Assembly (NCBI GenBank): GCA_948630815.1
Contig: CAPIEU010000009.1
Span: 2,697-60,784 of the forward strand
Direction of reading: 5' to 3'
DNA from: an uncultured Clostridia bacterium
GTDB lineage: Bacteria > Bacillota > Clostridia > TANB77 > CAG-508
Length of the DNA stretch: 58,088 nucleotides
In this document: positions 47,648 through 57,007 of the stretch, one piece after another
Numbering within the stretch: the stretch's first letter is position 1
How the letters are laid out: each line of letters opens with the position of its first letter
Notes under the pieces: model-generated
What the model was told of the DNA's origin: nothing
Database searches by the model: none
The model's input: the letters and a program-made list of their open reading frames with translations, nothing else
Made by a program: the position numbers and the translations under genes

Positions 47648-49420
47648 TTAATCTATATTAGGCATTCTTTGTATTTTAACATAATCTCTAATTAGTTTAT
47701 AATCTTTTATAGATTTAGCATTTTGAGAAAATTCAACGAAATCATCACAAGTCCATGGATATATATCTACGTTAGATACCCATTTTTCAACAGCTACTTG
47801 ATTCCCAACTTCTCTATGTATGAATGGAGCTATAAATAAAGCAAACCATTCTTTACAATCTTTTTTATCGTTAATATCATTATTTGCAGTACAAATCAAA
47901 TGACTTCTAATAGACGTAATTTCATGTTCACATTGAAACGATTTTGAAGTTGCTATTGTTGGCTCTAACAATGCATGAATATTTCCTTCAAATACATCTA
48001 TATCCGCTCCTATATTTTTGGAATTTCCGCCAGGTGCTGTTTTAAATGGAATTCCTTGATCATCTGCTTTATAATTTGCTATAACTTTCAAATTTGGTAA
48101 CGCCTTTTTTATTATAATAGCAACTAAGAATTCTAATCTTACAGTTGATTTTATATATTTTAAAACTTCATTTTGTGTTCCATTTCTTCCATTTTTAAAA
48201 ACATTTTTCATTTCTTCTTTATAAAAATCCCAATCTTTTTCTTTTGCCCAATCTTCTATTGCCTTTTCTTTAATACCTTTTTCTTTTTCACTTTCTTCAT
48301 CTTCTTGCTTGAAATTTAAGTTCTCATCTATAGCTCCCATATAATCAAAATAATCATCTTCATTTGAGAAATTTATATTCATTGAATAATTATTTAGTAT
48401 GTGGTCTATTTTATTTTTTTCATTACTATTAATATCAATGAAAGTTCCAGCACCTCTTAAAGAAATTAACATTGTTAATCTTAATTTTCTAATTACTTCA
48501 TCTGGTGTTTCTACTATTAACTTATCCAATTTATAGTGATTCTTTTTTCTTTCGATAAAAGCTTTAGTTGCTGGCATTAAAACGTCATTAGGTGTTGAAG
48601 CATCCATTAAATTCATCGCATATTCATATACTACTTCATTAGAAGTTTCAAATCCAAATTCTTGACGAAATTGATAAATAAGTTCAGCTATCGTTTTATA
48701 GTCATTATTTCCCCATGAGATAATAAATGTAAGTTCCTGTCTTGTTATTCCCTTATAATTATATTTTTCATCCAAATATTTAATAACGTTAAGCACTAGT
48801 GGAAAGAAATTAACACTAATTGTATTTTTTCTATAATGATTATTTATTTGATATTTACAAAAAGCATTTAAAAATGCACTTTGTTCGTATGTTTCATCAA
48901 ATTTATCTTCAATTGGATAACCATTCTTATATGTTTTTATCATAAGCTTTCCATTATCAGATATTTTAATTTTTTCTCCTTTTATTACTCTTACTAACCC
49001 TAATTCATTTAAAAAATTAAACTGTGTATGTATCCTTGATTCCCAACCACCATTCCATCCTTTGTCTTTATGAGATGTGATTGTATTTTTTAACAAATAT
49101 ACTATTTTTTCAACATCCATTTCTCCAGGATTTGAATCAACCCATTCATTATAATATAGTAACACTTTATTAGGTGCACTCTTTGATTGATCATCTGCTA
49201 TAAAATCAAATTTATCATGATACTCTTTTACATATACACCCAATGTTTCCTTAGTAGGTTGAAAAACCTTATATCTAATTATCTCCCCTTCTAATTTTAA
49301 AGCAACTTCATCATCAATAATTTGATTTTCAAAGTTTGATAATATTGACATAAATTGTGGTATACGTTCAGGATTTCTTATAGTAGTATCAAATGATATA
49401 GGCTTTCTTTTACTTGGCAT
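47648..49420 (-). CDS. AlwI-family type IIS restriction endonuclease
   Basis: The ATG at 49418-49420 follows GGGAGAAAATT and begins PSKRKPISFDTTIRNPERIP, the beginning typical of AlwI-type endonucleases (recognition GGATC, cleavage outside the site). Around residues 445-490 the region FLVAIIIKKALPNLKVIANYKADDQGIPFKTAPGGNSKNIGADIDVF and then LLEPTIATSK carries the acidic and basic residues expected of a PD-(D/E)XK-like site. The two methylase genes directly upstream fit the two-methylase requirement of an asymmetric site. The length is about 590 residues. Specificity is predicted by family only. There is no four-base site. Confidence 0.85.
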   Translation of the reverse strand: MPSKRKPISFDTTIRNPERIPQFMSILSNFENQIIDDEVALKLEGEIIRYKVFQPTKETLGVYVKEYHDKFDFIADDQSKSAPNKVLLYYNEWVDSNPGEMDVEKIVYLLKNTITSHKDKGWNGGWESRIHTQFNFLNELGLVRVIKGEKIKISDNGKLMIKTYKNGYPIEDKFDETYEQSAFLNAFCKYQINNHYRKNTISVNFFPLVLNVIKYLDEKYNYKGITRQELTFIISWGNNDYKTIAELIYQFRQEFGFETSNEVVYEYAMNLMDASTPNDVLMPATKAFIERKKNHYKLDKLIVETPDEVIRKLRLTMLISLRGAGTFIDINSNEKNKIDHILNNYSMNINFSNEDDYFDYMGAIDENLNFKQEDEESEKEKGIKEKAIEDWAKEKDWDFYKEEMKNVFKNGRNGTQNEVLKYIKSTVRLEFLVAIIIKKALPNLKVIANYKADDQGIPFKTAPGGNSKNIGADIDVFEGNIHALLEPTIATSKSFQCEHEITSIRSHLICTANNDINDKKDCKEWFALFIAPFIHREVGNQVAVEKWVSNVDIYPWTCDDFVEFSQNAKSIKDYKLIRDYVKIQRMPNID

Positions 49421-49434
49421 ATTAATTTTCTCCC

Positions 49435-50359
49435 TCAATTAATTATTTTTTTGTAGTTAGTAACAAATATTTCCTTAGAATTGCTCTTTATAGTATTATC
49501 ATTAAAACTAATATAATTACTATCAACATCATATACATTATAGTTCTTAGACCAATTATTAAACGTTTCGTTTTCTCTTCCCTTGTGATATATTAAATTT
49601 GTTATTCCAAATTTCACTCCCTTTTCATTTAATTTGTCTAAAAATTTACATAACTCTATTTCTTCTTTATCATTCCATAGTTTATTATATTCACTCATAG
49701 ATATTAGATATGGTGGATCTAAAAATACATAATCTTTTTCTTTAATTTCTATATTATTAAGAAATTTTTTATAGTCAACATTCTCAAAAACTACTTCATT
49801 ATCTTTTCTAAACTTCAAATAATTAGTTAATGCTATATAAACATTTTTATTAAAATCTACATTTCCAACTGGTAAATTAAAATCTCCTTTTGAATTGAAT
49901 CTAATCATATGATTAAATCCATATATTAATAATAAGTATAGTAATAAAACATTATCTTTGTTTTTATTATAATCTTTTCTCATTTTTAAATAAGCTTCTT
50001 TGTTATATTTAGAATAATATGTTTTTACATATTTTTTCTTCATTTCTTCTGGCACATTTATTCCTCTATATGAACAACTAAGTCCATAATAATCAATTAT
50101 ACTGTATAATTTTTCTAATAATTCTTTTTCATTTTCTGTGTATTTTCCCAATTCTTTATGAAGTGATACTACACTACTATCAACATCATTCAATACATAT
50201 TTCTTTCCTGAAGAATTAAGAAATGAACTTCCTCCGTCCTACAAATGGCTCTATATAATTGTTTATATCGTCTGGAAATAAATTTCTTAATTGTGGCATT
50301 AATTTATACTTGTCTCCAACATAAAAGAAAGGAGATCTTATAATTTCTTTTTTATTCAT
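49435..50359 (-). CDS. D12-class N6-adenine DNA methyltransferase 1 (restored)
   Basis: This Dam-like methylase protects one strand of the AlwI-type site. The start ATG at 50357-50359 overlaps the TAA of the next gene (TAATG). Residues 1-41 read MNKKEIIRSPFFYVGDKYKL...YIEPFV, then CGGA (50233-50236) as Gly42 completes the SAM-binding motif FVGGGSSFLNSS. VLNDVDSSVV follows and the catalytic motif is VFLDPPYLIS. Triplet reading loses motif I and would leave an inactive fragment. The restored length is 307 residues. That a restriction-island gene carries a four-base site suggests the island has been in this lineage for some time, because a silenced methylase beside an active endonuclease would be lethal. 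Confidence 0.94.
50233..50236 (-). other. CGGA four-base glycine site, methylase 1 Gly42 (SAM motif I)
   Basis: TTT GTA GGA, CGGA, GGA AGT TCA TTT gives FVGGGSSF. The middle glycine of the SAM-binding loop is the four-base codon. Confidence 0.96.
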
Positions 50360-51375
50360 TATTTTTCCACCTTTGTAATAAATACATATTCTTTATGATT
50401 TTTTAATTGTGTTTTTCCTGCATTAAAAAATTTATATGGTTTTTCAAACACTTTTGTTTCACCTTTTTCATTTAATATAGATTTTATCTCTTCTAGTGTT
50501 ATTTTGTTTTTAGAAGAAGAACTTTTTGAATTATATGTATTGTTATATGTAACAACTACATATTTAACATTTAAACTATCTATTAAATCTTTAAAAGCCT
50601 TTTGTGCAGATGTTTTGCAATATTCTGACATATTTTCTTCTTTTGGTTTTAATGCAGTTCCATATAGTTCTGGTTTTTCCCATTTAGTTATATTTTCTAA
50701 AATATGATAAAATCTACTATATTGTCTTGAATTATATGGAGGATCAATAAATGCTATATCTGCCTTTACTTTTTTTGCTAATTTATTAGAATCCTCCCTA
50801 TATATTTCAATTTTTTGTTTTTTATCTAATTTCTTTGGTAAAATAAGCTCATATTTAAACTTACTTTCTATATTATCTATTTTTCTATATGCATCATAAT
50901 GTCCACATGTATTAGCAATTTTATCTATTGAAAATAATAAAGAAGAAAGTAAAATATAATATTCTTTGCTATTTATTTCTTTTTTAGAAATACTATTTTC
51001 TAATTCTTCTCTTATCTTTCCTATTAATTTAGCATCATATTTGTTGAAATATTTATCTCCAAAATTAATTGAAACATAATTGTCTTTTAATCTTTTTCTA
51101 TTAATTTTATTATATATTTCTACTATTTTTATAAGTTTATCCATATCATAATCTTCTTGCAATAAGAAGCCTTTATATATAACTTCATTTGAATATAAAA
51201 AATCATTAATTATATATTTTTCATAATCATCTATCATATATTCTGTTACTACTCCAGTTCCTGCAAATACATCAAAAAATGTTTTTCCTTTACAATTCTG
51301 TGTTATAAGTGTTTTTATCCATTCCATTAGCTTATATTTATTTCCTGTATATCTTCTATTGTACATATTAAACAT
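50359..51375 (-). CDS. D12-class N6-adenine DNA methyltransferase 2
   Basis: The second adenine methylase of the system has RRYTGNKYKLMEWI at the N terminus, SAM motif FFDVFAGTGVVTEYM (about residues 35-49) and catalytic motif IAFIDPPYNSRQYSRFYHIL. The sequence differs clearly from methylase 1, as expected if each modifies one strand of an asymmetric site. The length is 338 residues. The stop codon overlaps the start of methylase 1 (TAATG), so the three restriction-modification genes form one operon. Here the glycines of motif I use ordinary triplets. Confidence 0.92.
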   Translation of the reverse strand: MFNMYNRRYTGNKYKLMEWIKTLITQNCKGKTFFDVFAGTGVVTEYMIDDYEKYIINDFLYSNEVIYKGFLLQEDYDMDKLIKIVEIYNKINRKRLKDNYVSINFGDKYFNKYDAKLIGKIREELENSISKKEINSKEYYILLSSLLFSIDKIANTCGHYDAYRKIDNIESKFKYELILPKKLDKKQKIEIYREDSNKLAKKVKADIAFIDPPYNSRQYSRFYHILENITKWEKPELYGTALKPKEENMSEYCKTSAQKAFKDLIDSLNVKYVVVTYNNTYNSKSSSSKNKITLEEIKSILNEKGETKVFEKPYKFFNAGKTQLKNHKEYVFITKVEK

Positions 51376-51429
51376 TTATATTTTCCCTCTTTCTAGCAAA
51401 TTTTAGTACAAAAACCACCATATATTAAC

Positions 51430-51762
51430 TTATTTTTTTGTTAATTCATAACTTTGATCTATTAGTTCATATAGTAATGTTTCATTTACTTTTTTACTGA
51501 TAATTATTGTGTTCCAGTGTTCTTTGTTCATATGGTATGCGGGTATTATATAATCATAGGTGTTTCTTAATAGGTCTGAATAATCTGGATTTGTTTTTAC
51601 ATTGACATATTCTTCATCTTTTACTTTCATTATTAATGCAAACCATTTTCTATTGTTCTTATTCCTAAATATTGCTGCATCTGGCGTATCGTCCCATAAA
51701 TATTCTGGATTTGCATCATATTTCTCTTTTATGTAGTTAATTATTTTTTCTCGTTTTATCAT
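51430..51762 (-). CDS. MmcQ/YjbR-family protein
   Basis: This 110-residue protein shows the MmcQ/YjbR (CyaY-like fold) pattern: YIKEKYDANPEYLWDDTPDAAIFRNKNNRKWFALIM, then VNVKTNPDYSDLLRNTYDYIIPAYHMNKEHWNTIII. The family binds DNA in some members, but its role is unclear. It lies upstream of the methylases on the same strand and may be carried along with the island or be unrelated. Triplet reading is intact. Confidence 0.85.
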   Translation of the reverse strand: MIKREKIINYIKEKYDANPEYLWDDTPDAAIFRNKNNRKWFALIMKVKDEEYVNVKTNPDYSDLLRNTYDYIIPAYHMNKEHWNTIIISKKVNETLLYELIDQSYELTKK

Positions 51763-51913
51763 TTTTTACTCCTAAAATTTCTTGTCAACTTGTTTTTATC
51801 CTTTCAGCTAATTCCCTCGACTGTTAGTGTTTCAGTAACTATGTAGATATACAATGTTTTTTGAATTGTTCTTCATTTTTCTCATATGAAAAACCATAAC
51901 TATAATAAAAATC

Positions 51914-52414
51914 CTAACTAAAAAAGTAGTTCTTAGGATATTCTGTTCCAAATTTACTTGGTGTAAAATATTTAACTTCTCCATTATCATTAACAGAAAA
52001 AATATGCAAACATAAGACCTGAGCTACTTCTTTTGGTATTCTCCTTAAAGCTACTTGAGCTGACTCCCAATATAAGCCTAAACCATATTTATAAGCATGA
52101 TTTATTCCTGATATTTTACTGTCTTGTTTAGAAATTGAATATCTTTTTACATCCATTCTTGTTATTATTTGTCCTAATGCATTAAGCCATCCTTCTTTAT
52201 TAATCGATTTTGCTGAATTTGCATATGATTTTCCTTTGCATTCTATATAAAAATATTCACTATTTCTTTTTCCCCCAACTAGTTTAATATCAACTCCATG
52301 TTTATATAGTTCGTTTTTTTCTACCTTTTCTTTGTGCCAATTGCCATTTTTCTTGTTTATCATGAATTCAATAATTTTATTTATAACAAATTGTTCAGTA
52401 ATTTTTTCGTTCAA
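51914..52414 (-). CDS. PD-(D/E)XK-like nuclease, probable restriction endonuclease
   Basis: This 166-residue protein has a likely nuclease core: GVDIKLVGGKRNSEYFYIECKGKS at about residues 36-60 (acidic residue, then ExK) and an N-terminal Lys-rich region NGNWHKEKVEKNELYKHG. It is divergently transcribed from the Eco57I-type methylase at 52672, a common layout of a small restriction-modification pair. The specific family was not recognised and specificity is unknown. Triplet reading is intact. Confidence 0.65.
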   Translation of the reverse strand: MNEKITEQFVINKIIEFMINKKNGNWHKEKVEKNELYKHGVDIKLVGGKRNSEYFYIECKGKSYANSAKSINKEGWLNALGQIITRMDVKRYSISKQDSKISGINHAYKYGLGLYWESAQVALRRIPKEVAQVLCLHIFSVNDNGEVKYFTPSKFGTEYPKNYFFS

Positions 52415-52671
52415 TTAGTAAAATCTCCTTTTTTATAATATTCATTATTACTTTTTCTTCAATAATGTGTGTATGATTATTTACCCATTCTAGTCTACTC
52501 ACTTTGATTTTTGAAATAACCTTTTTTACAAATCTATTTTAACACTACTTCCTTGTATTGTAAATATTACAATTCTATAATATTTGACAAAATTATCATA
52601 CATTTTTTACTAAATTACTATAACATCAATTATATTTATGTTATAATACAAATGTCCTTGGAGGTAAAAAA

Positions 52672-53919
52672 ATGGATACAACAAAATATAAGGAAAATTC
52701 TAATATTGAATATGAATATGTTGGAGATAAATCTCCTGATGAAATTTTTAAATTTTATAATTATATTAATTTTGATATAGATCATATGAACTCAAATGAT
52801 GATGTTTGTACTCCTATGGAGTGCGTTAAAACAATGATTGATTATATTCCAAAAAGCTTTTGGAAGAATAAAAAAATGAAAATTCTTGATCCTTGTAGTG
52901 GTAATGGAAATTTTGGTGCTTATTGTATTAGCAAAACTTCTACTTCTAATATTTGGTATAATGAGTTAAATAAAATTAGATTTGAAAATTGTAAAAAAAT
53001 ATTAAATCCTAGGCATATGATTAATGAAGATTTCTTTAATTTAAGTAAGAATTGTAATACTAAATGGGATCTTATTATGGCAAACCCTCCATATTCTGGT
53101 GGTGGTAATAAAAATAAGAGTTTATCAAATGATTTTATAGAACATTCTATAGACTTGTTAAATGATAACGGCTATTTATGCTTTATAACTCCTAATAATT
53201 GGATGACTTATAATACTAATAATACTACATTAAAAAAACTTTTAAATGAAGGATCTTTTTTAGTAATTGATAATGATGTTAAAAAATATTTCCCTGGTGT
53301 AGGCTCTTCTTTTACAATTTTTGTTTGGCAGAAAGGTGTTTTTGATAATAAGACAAAGATAATAAATAATTATCTTTTAAAAGATATACAAGAAAATGTT
53401 GTTATTCCTAAAGATTTGCCATTTATACCTTTATATGTTTCGCAAACTGTTATATCTTTAATAAAAAAATTAATGTCAAAGAAAAGAAACAGCTTTGATT
53501 ATAGATGTGACTTACACAATTTTACTCAAAAAAAATATTTGAGCGATGAAAAAAATGATATTTTCAAATATGAAACTATACATACATTAAGAAAAACAAG
53601 ATATGCAAGTAAAAAACAAGATATTTATAATAAATGGATTATAGTTGTACCTTTATCTACATATTATTTACCAATTATAAAACATCATGTTAATGTAACG
53701 CAATCTGTAGGTTACATAGCCTTTAAAACAAAAAAAGAGGCTGAAAATTATTTAAAAATAATAACTCAACCACATTTTAAATTACTTGTTCACTTAACAC
53801 GATATGGGAATTTTAATAATATTATGGTTCTACGATTTTTAGCCTTTGACAAAAAGCTAAAATTTTCTAAAAAGGAACTAAATGAAATTAACAAATTAGT
53901 TTCTTTAATCAAGTATTAA
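52672..53919 (+). CDS. Eco57I-type N6-adenine DNA methyltransferase
   Basis: The ATG at 52672 follows TTGGAGG. The protein has the gamma-class order: a SAM motif MKILDPCSGNGNFGAYCI at about residues 63-80, then the catalytic motif WDLIMANPPYSGGG at about residues 133-146, and LCFITPNNWMTYNT. The C-terminal half is probably the target-recognition region. The length is 415 residues. It probably partners the divergent nuclease at 51914 or the convergent GIY-YIG-like protein at 53909, whose end overlaps this gene by 11 bases. There is no four-base site. Three ordinary glycine triplets occur in a row at NPPYSGGG. Confidence 0.9.
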   Translation: MDTTKYKENSNIEYEYVGDKSPDEIFKFYNYINFDIDHMNSNDDVCTPMECVKTMIDYIPKSFWKNKKMKILDPCSGNGNFGAYCISKTSTSNIWYNELNKIRFENCKKILNPRHMINEDFFNLSKNCNTKWDLIMANPPYSGGGNKNKSLSNDFIEHSIDLLNDNGYLCFITPNNWMTYNTNNTTLKKLLNEGSFLVIDNDVKKYFPGVGSSFTIFVWQKGVFDNKTKIINNYLLKDIQENVVIPKDLPFIPLYVSQTVISLIKKLMSKKRNSFDYRCDLHNFTQKKYLSDEKNDIFKYETIHTLRKTRYASKKQDIYNKWIIVVPLSTYYLPIIKHHVNVTQSVGYIAFKTKKEAENYLKIITQPHFKLLVHLTRYGNFNNIMVLRFLAFDKKLKFSKKELNEINKLVSLIKY

Positions 53920-54628
53920 CTTCTTCAACCTCTGTCGCATTTGCTTGTACATTTGCCAGAGGTTTTTTCCCAAATTGCTTTCTAAATTGTTTTATCATTA
54001 TATCTTCAACAGCTAAAGTTTTTGGTGTAGCAAATGGAACTGATTTTATTCCACGCCATTCAATAGAAACCTTGTCTGCACTACAATCATATAAATATAA
54101 ATTAAGTTCTTCTCTTGTTGTAACCATTGATTGTAAAATTTTTATATTAGTAGTTGAAGCTGTTCTCCAGTTATTAACTACTCCACAATTGTATGAACCT
54201 AATCTCTTTTTAAAAGTTGTTCTTGTATTTCCTATTTTTATAATATATTCGTTATCTTCTATAGTACAAGTAAATATATATGCTACACCTAATGCTCCAT
54301 TAAAAATTCCTTTTTCTCTTTCACTTACAAAATCATATGCTTGTAGTTTTTCATTTTTTCTTTTTCCTTCTTTTGTTATATTTAATGGCTTTACTTTTAA
54401 TTTACATATATATTCAAAGTCTTTTACTCCATCAAATGTAAAATCTTTTAATTTTGGTTGTTTTAATATATCTTCTTTAGTAAATGGTTTATCATTTGTA
54501 TTATTTAATTCAAAAATTTTACTTAATGCTTTAATATATTCATTTCCTTTTTTAGATTCATAAACTGTCCCATTAAAATCGCATAATTTTTTAAAGCTTT
54601 CTATAGGCATACTATTTTTTTGTGCCAT
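53909..54628 (-). CDS. GIY-YIG-like protein, possible restriction endonuclease
   Basis: In the middle, GVAYIFTCTIEDNEYIIKIGNTRTTFKKRLGSYNCG resembles a divergent GIY-YIG core: VAYIF and IKIG strands followed by an Arg-containing helix (about residues 119-153). A Glu further on (TTREELNLYLYDC) could be the metal ligand. The N terminus (SMPIESFKKLCDFNGTVYES) may bind DNA. Some restriction enzymes and phage nucleases have this fold. It converges on and overlaps the end of the Eco57I-type methylase gene, fitting a second restriction-modification unit. The assignment is tentative. Confidence 0.6.
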   Translation of the reverse strand: MAQKNSMPIESFKKLCDFNGTVYESKKGNEYIKALSKIFELNNTNDKPFTKEDILKQPKLKDFTFDGVKDFEYICKLKVKPLNITKEGKRKNEKLQAYDFVSEREKGIFNGALGVAYIFTCTIEDNEYIIKIGNTRTTFKKRLGSYNCGVVNNWRTASTTNIKILQSMVTTREELNLYLYDCSADKVSIEWRGIKSVPFATPKTLAVEDIMIKQFRKQFGKKPLANVQANATEVEEVNT

Positions 54629-54806
54629 ATTTTCCTCCTTTTATAATAAAATATTTATTTTTATTTTATATCATTTTACTACATATTTCAATGTCTTTTT
54701 ACAAATTTTTACAAATAATGGTTACTGTTTAACCCTTTTTACTTGCAATCCGCTCTTTCTTGCTGAATATCTGTAATATTCCGACCGCTAAGTCTATGTT
54801 TTTTCC

Positions 54807-54835
54807 TTGACAATAGTGTTAAATAAGAATATACT
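54807..54835 (+). promoter_or_regulatory. Consensus sigma-A promoter of the por operon
   Basis: TTGACA (54807-54812), a 17-base spacer and TATACT (54830-54835), about 60 bases upstream of the first ATG. AAGGAGGAG forms the ribosome binding site. Confidence 0.88.
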
Positions 54836-54895
54836 TTAGTTATATTTTTCATATATTTAATATGAAAAAATCAAAAACAAGGAGGAGTTCTATTT

Positions 54896-55475
54896 ATGGA
54901 TAACTTAGTAGAGATTAGATGGCATGGTAGAGGCGGTCAAGGTGCTAAAACAGCATCATTATTACTTGCTGATGCTGCTTTTAATACTGGTAAATATATT
55001 CAAGGTTTCCCTGAATATGGACCTGAAAGAATGGGTGCTCCAATTACTGCTTATAATCGTATTAGTGATAACCCTATTACTATTCACAGTAATATTTATG
55101 AACCTGATTATGTAGTAGTTGTTGACGATACTCTTTTAGAGTCTGTATCTGTTACAGCAGGACTTAAGGAAACTGGAGCTATTGTTATTAACACAACTAA
55201 AGATGCTAATTATTTAAAAAGTGTTCTTAAAGGATATAATGGCTCAATTTATACTATAGATGCAAAGAAAGTATCTATGGAAACTTTAGGCAAATACTTT
55301 CCTAATACAGCAATGCTAGCGGCTATTGTTAAAGTAAGTGGTGTTATGACAGATGAAGAATTGCTTTCTGATATGGAACGGTTCTTTTAAACATAAATTT
55401 GCAAAAAAACCTGAAGTTATTGAGGGTAATATGAAAGCTTTAGAAATGGCTTTAAAAGAGGTAAAGAAAATATAG
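54896..55475 (+). CDS. porC: 2-oxoacid:ferredoxin oxidoreductase gamma subunit (restored)
   Basis: This is the gamma subunit of a four-subunit pyruvate- or ketoisovalerate-type oxidoreductase that turns 2-oxoacids and CoA into acyl-CoA while reducing ferredoxin. It starts MDNLVEIRWHGRGGQGAKTAS, the family signature, and includes GFPEYGPERMGAPITAYNR. Triplet reading stops at SDMERFF. CGGT (55379-55382) as Gly162 continues as GSFKHKFAKKPEVIEGNMKALEMAL and ends at 55475, for 192 residues, a normal length. It is followed 18 bases later by porD. This is one of three sites in this operon. Confidence 0.95.
55379..55382 (+). other. CGGT four-base glycine site, PorC Gly162
   Basis: GAT ATG GAA, CGGT, TCT TTT AAA CAT gives DMEGSFKHKF. 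A plus-strand example, showing that the pattern follows the coding strand. Confidence 0.94.
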
Positions 55476-55493
55476 CTAGAAAGGAGAAATATT

Positions 55494-55784
55494 ATGACTA
55501 GTGATAAAATAAATAAAGATACACCTTGGCAAAATTTAACTGAAGGTGGAAATATTTATGAAGCTGGAAACGCTATGGAATTTAAAACTGGTGATTGGAG
55601 AAGCATTAAACCAATTTATTTAAGTGATAAATGTAAACAATGTGGCTTATGCTTTCCTGTATGTCCAGATGATGCAATTCCAGTAAATAAAGAACAAAAA
55701 AGAGAAGATTATAATTACGATTACTGTAAGGGATGTGGCATTTGTGCAAAAGTATGCCCATTCGGTGCAATCGAAATGAAATAG
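55494..55784 (+). CDS. porD: 2-oxoacid:ferredoxin oxidoreductase delta subunit (ferredoxin)
   Basis: This is the electron-transfer subunit with two [4Fe-4S] clusters: CKQCGLCFPVCPDDAIP at about residues 48-64 and CKGCGICAKVCPFGAIEM at about residues 78-95. The length of 96 residues is typical. It lies between porC and porA with an AAGGAG ribosome binding site. All cysteines and glycines are in ordinary triplets. It is the only one of the four subunits without a four-base site. Confidence 0.95.
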   Translation: MTSDKINKDTPWQNLTEGGNIYEAGNAMEFKTGDWRSIKPIYLSDKCKQCGLCFPVCPDDAIPVNKEQKREDYNYDYCKGCGICAKVCPFGAIEMK

Positions 55785-55808
55785 AATAAAAAATAAAGGA
55801 GAATTAAT

Positions 55809-56991
55809 ATGAGTATAAGAGAACGTTTAAGCGGTAATGAAGCAGCCGCTACTGCTATGAAACAAATCAACCCAGATGTTGTTGCAGCATTTCCTATTAC
55901 TCCATCAACAGAAATACCACAATACTTTTCAACCTTTGTTAGTAATGGTACTGTTGATACAGAATTTATAGCTGTTGAAAGTGAACATAGTGCTATGAGT
56001 GCCTGTATTGGTGCAGAAGCTGCTCGGTGGTAGAGCAATGACTGCTACTTCCGCAAATGGGCTATCTTTCATGTGGGAAATGATTTATATTGCTTCTAGT
56101 ATGAGATTACCAATTGTTATGAGTTTAGTAAACCGTGCAGTTTCTGGACCTTTAAATATTCATAATGATCATTCTGATGCAATGGGTGTTAGAGATGCTG
56201 GTTGGATTATGCTATTTTCTGAAAATAACCAAGAGGCATATGATAATTTAGTAATGGCTCACAGAATTGCTGAACATAAAGATGTTTTACTACCTTTAAT
56301 GGTGTGTCAAGATGGATTTATTACCTCTCATTCAATTGAAAATATTGAATTAATAGAAGATGATTTAGTAAAAAGTTTTGTTGGTAAATATGAACCCAAA
56401 CATTATTTATTAAATTCTAAAGAACCTATTAGTATGGGGCCTTTGGATTTACAAGCTTATCTATTTGAACATAAAAAGCAACAAGCTCAAAGCATGGTAA
56501 ATGCAAAAAAAGTTATTTTAGATGTTGCAAAAGATTTTGAAAAAATGACTGGTAGAAGTTATGGACTTTTTGAAGAATATAAACTAAATGATGCTGAAAT
56601 TGCAATTGTATGTATGAATTCAACTGCAGGTACTACAAAATATGTTGTAGATGAATTACGTACTCGCGGTATTAAAGCAGGTCTTTTAAAAGTTCGTGTA
56701 TTTAGACCATTTCCAGCAGAAGAAATTGCAAAAGCATTATCACACACCAAAGCAGTAGCAGTTTTAGATAAAGCTGATTCTTTAAATGCTTGTGGTGGTG
56801 CATTATTTAGTGATGTTACTTCTGGTATGCAAGTAAATAAAGTAATGGTTCCTACTATTAATTACATTTATGGTATTGGTGGTAGAGACACCAAATCTAC
56901 TGATATTGAAACTGTATTTAATGATTTAGATAAAATAGTTAAAACTGGTGATATTGGTAATCCATATAGATATTTAGGATTAAGAGGTTAG
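55809..56991 (+). CDS. porA: 2-oxoacid:ferredoxin oxidoreductase alpha subunit (restored)
   Basis: The alpha subunit carries the pyrimidine-binding half of the thiamine diphosphate site and the CoA region. It begins SIRERLSGNEAAATAMKQINPDVVAAFPITPSTEI, then reads AVESEHSAMSACIGAEAA. Triplet reading stops there. CGGT (56025-56028) as Gly73 continues as GGRAMTATSANGLSFMWEMIY, the classic AGxRxxTxTS motif. The rest (GPLNIHNDHSDAMGVRDAGW and later CGGALFSDVTSG) is intact. The restored length of 393 residues is standard. Confidence 0.96.
56025..56028 (+). other. CGGT four-base glycine site, PorA Gly73
   Basis: GAA GCT GCT, CGGT, GGT AGA GCA ATG gives EAAGGRAM. The following glycine is an ordinary GGT, so only the first carries the extra C. 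Confidence 0.96.
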
Positions 56992-57007
56992 AAAGGAGTG
57001 ATGATTT

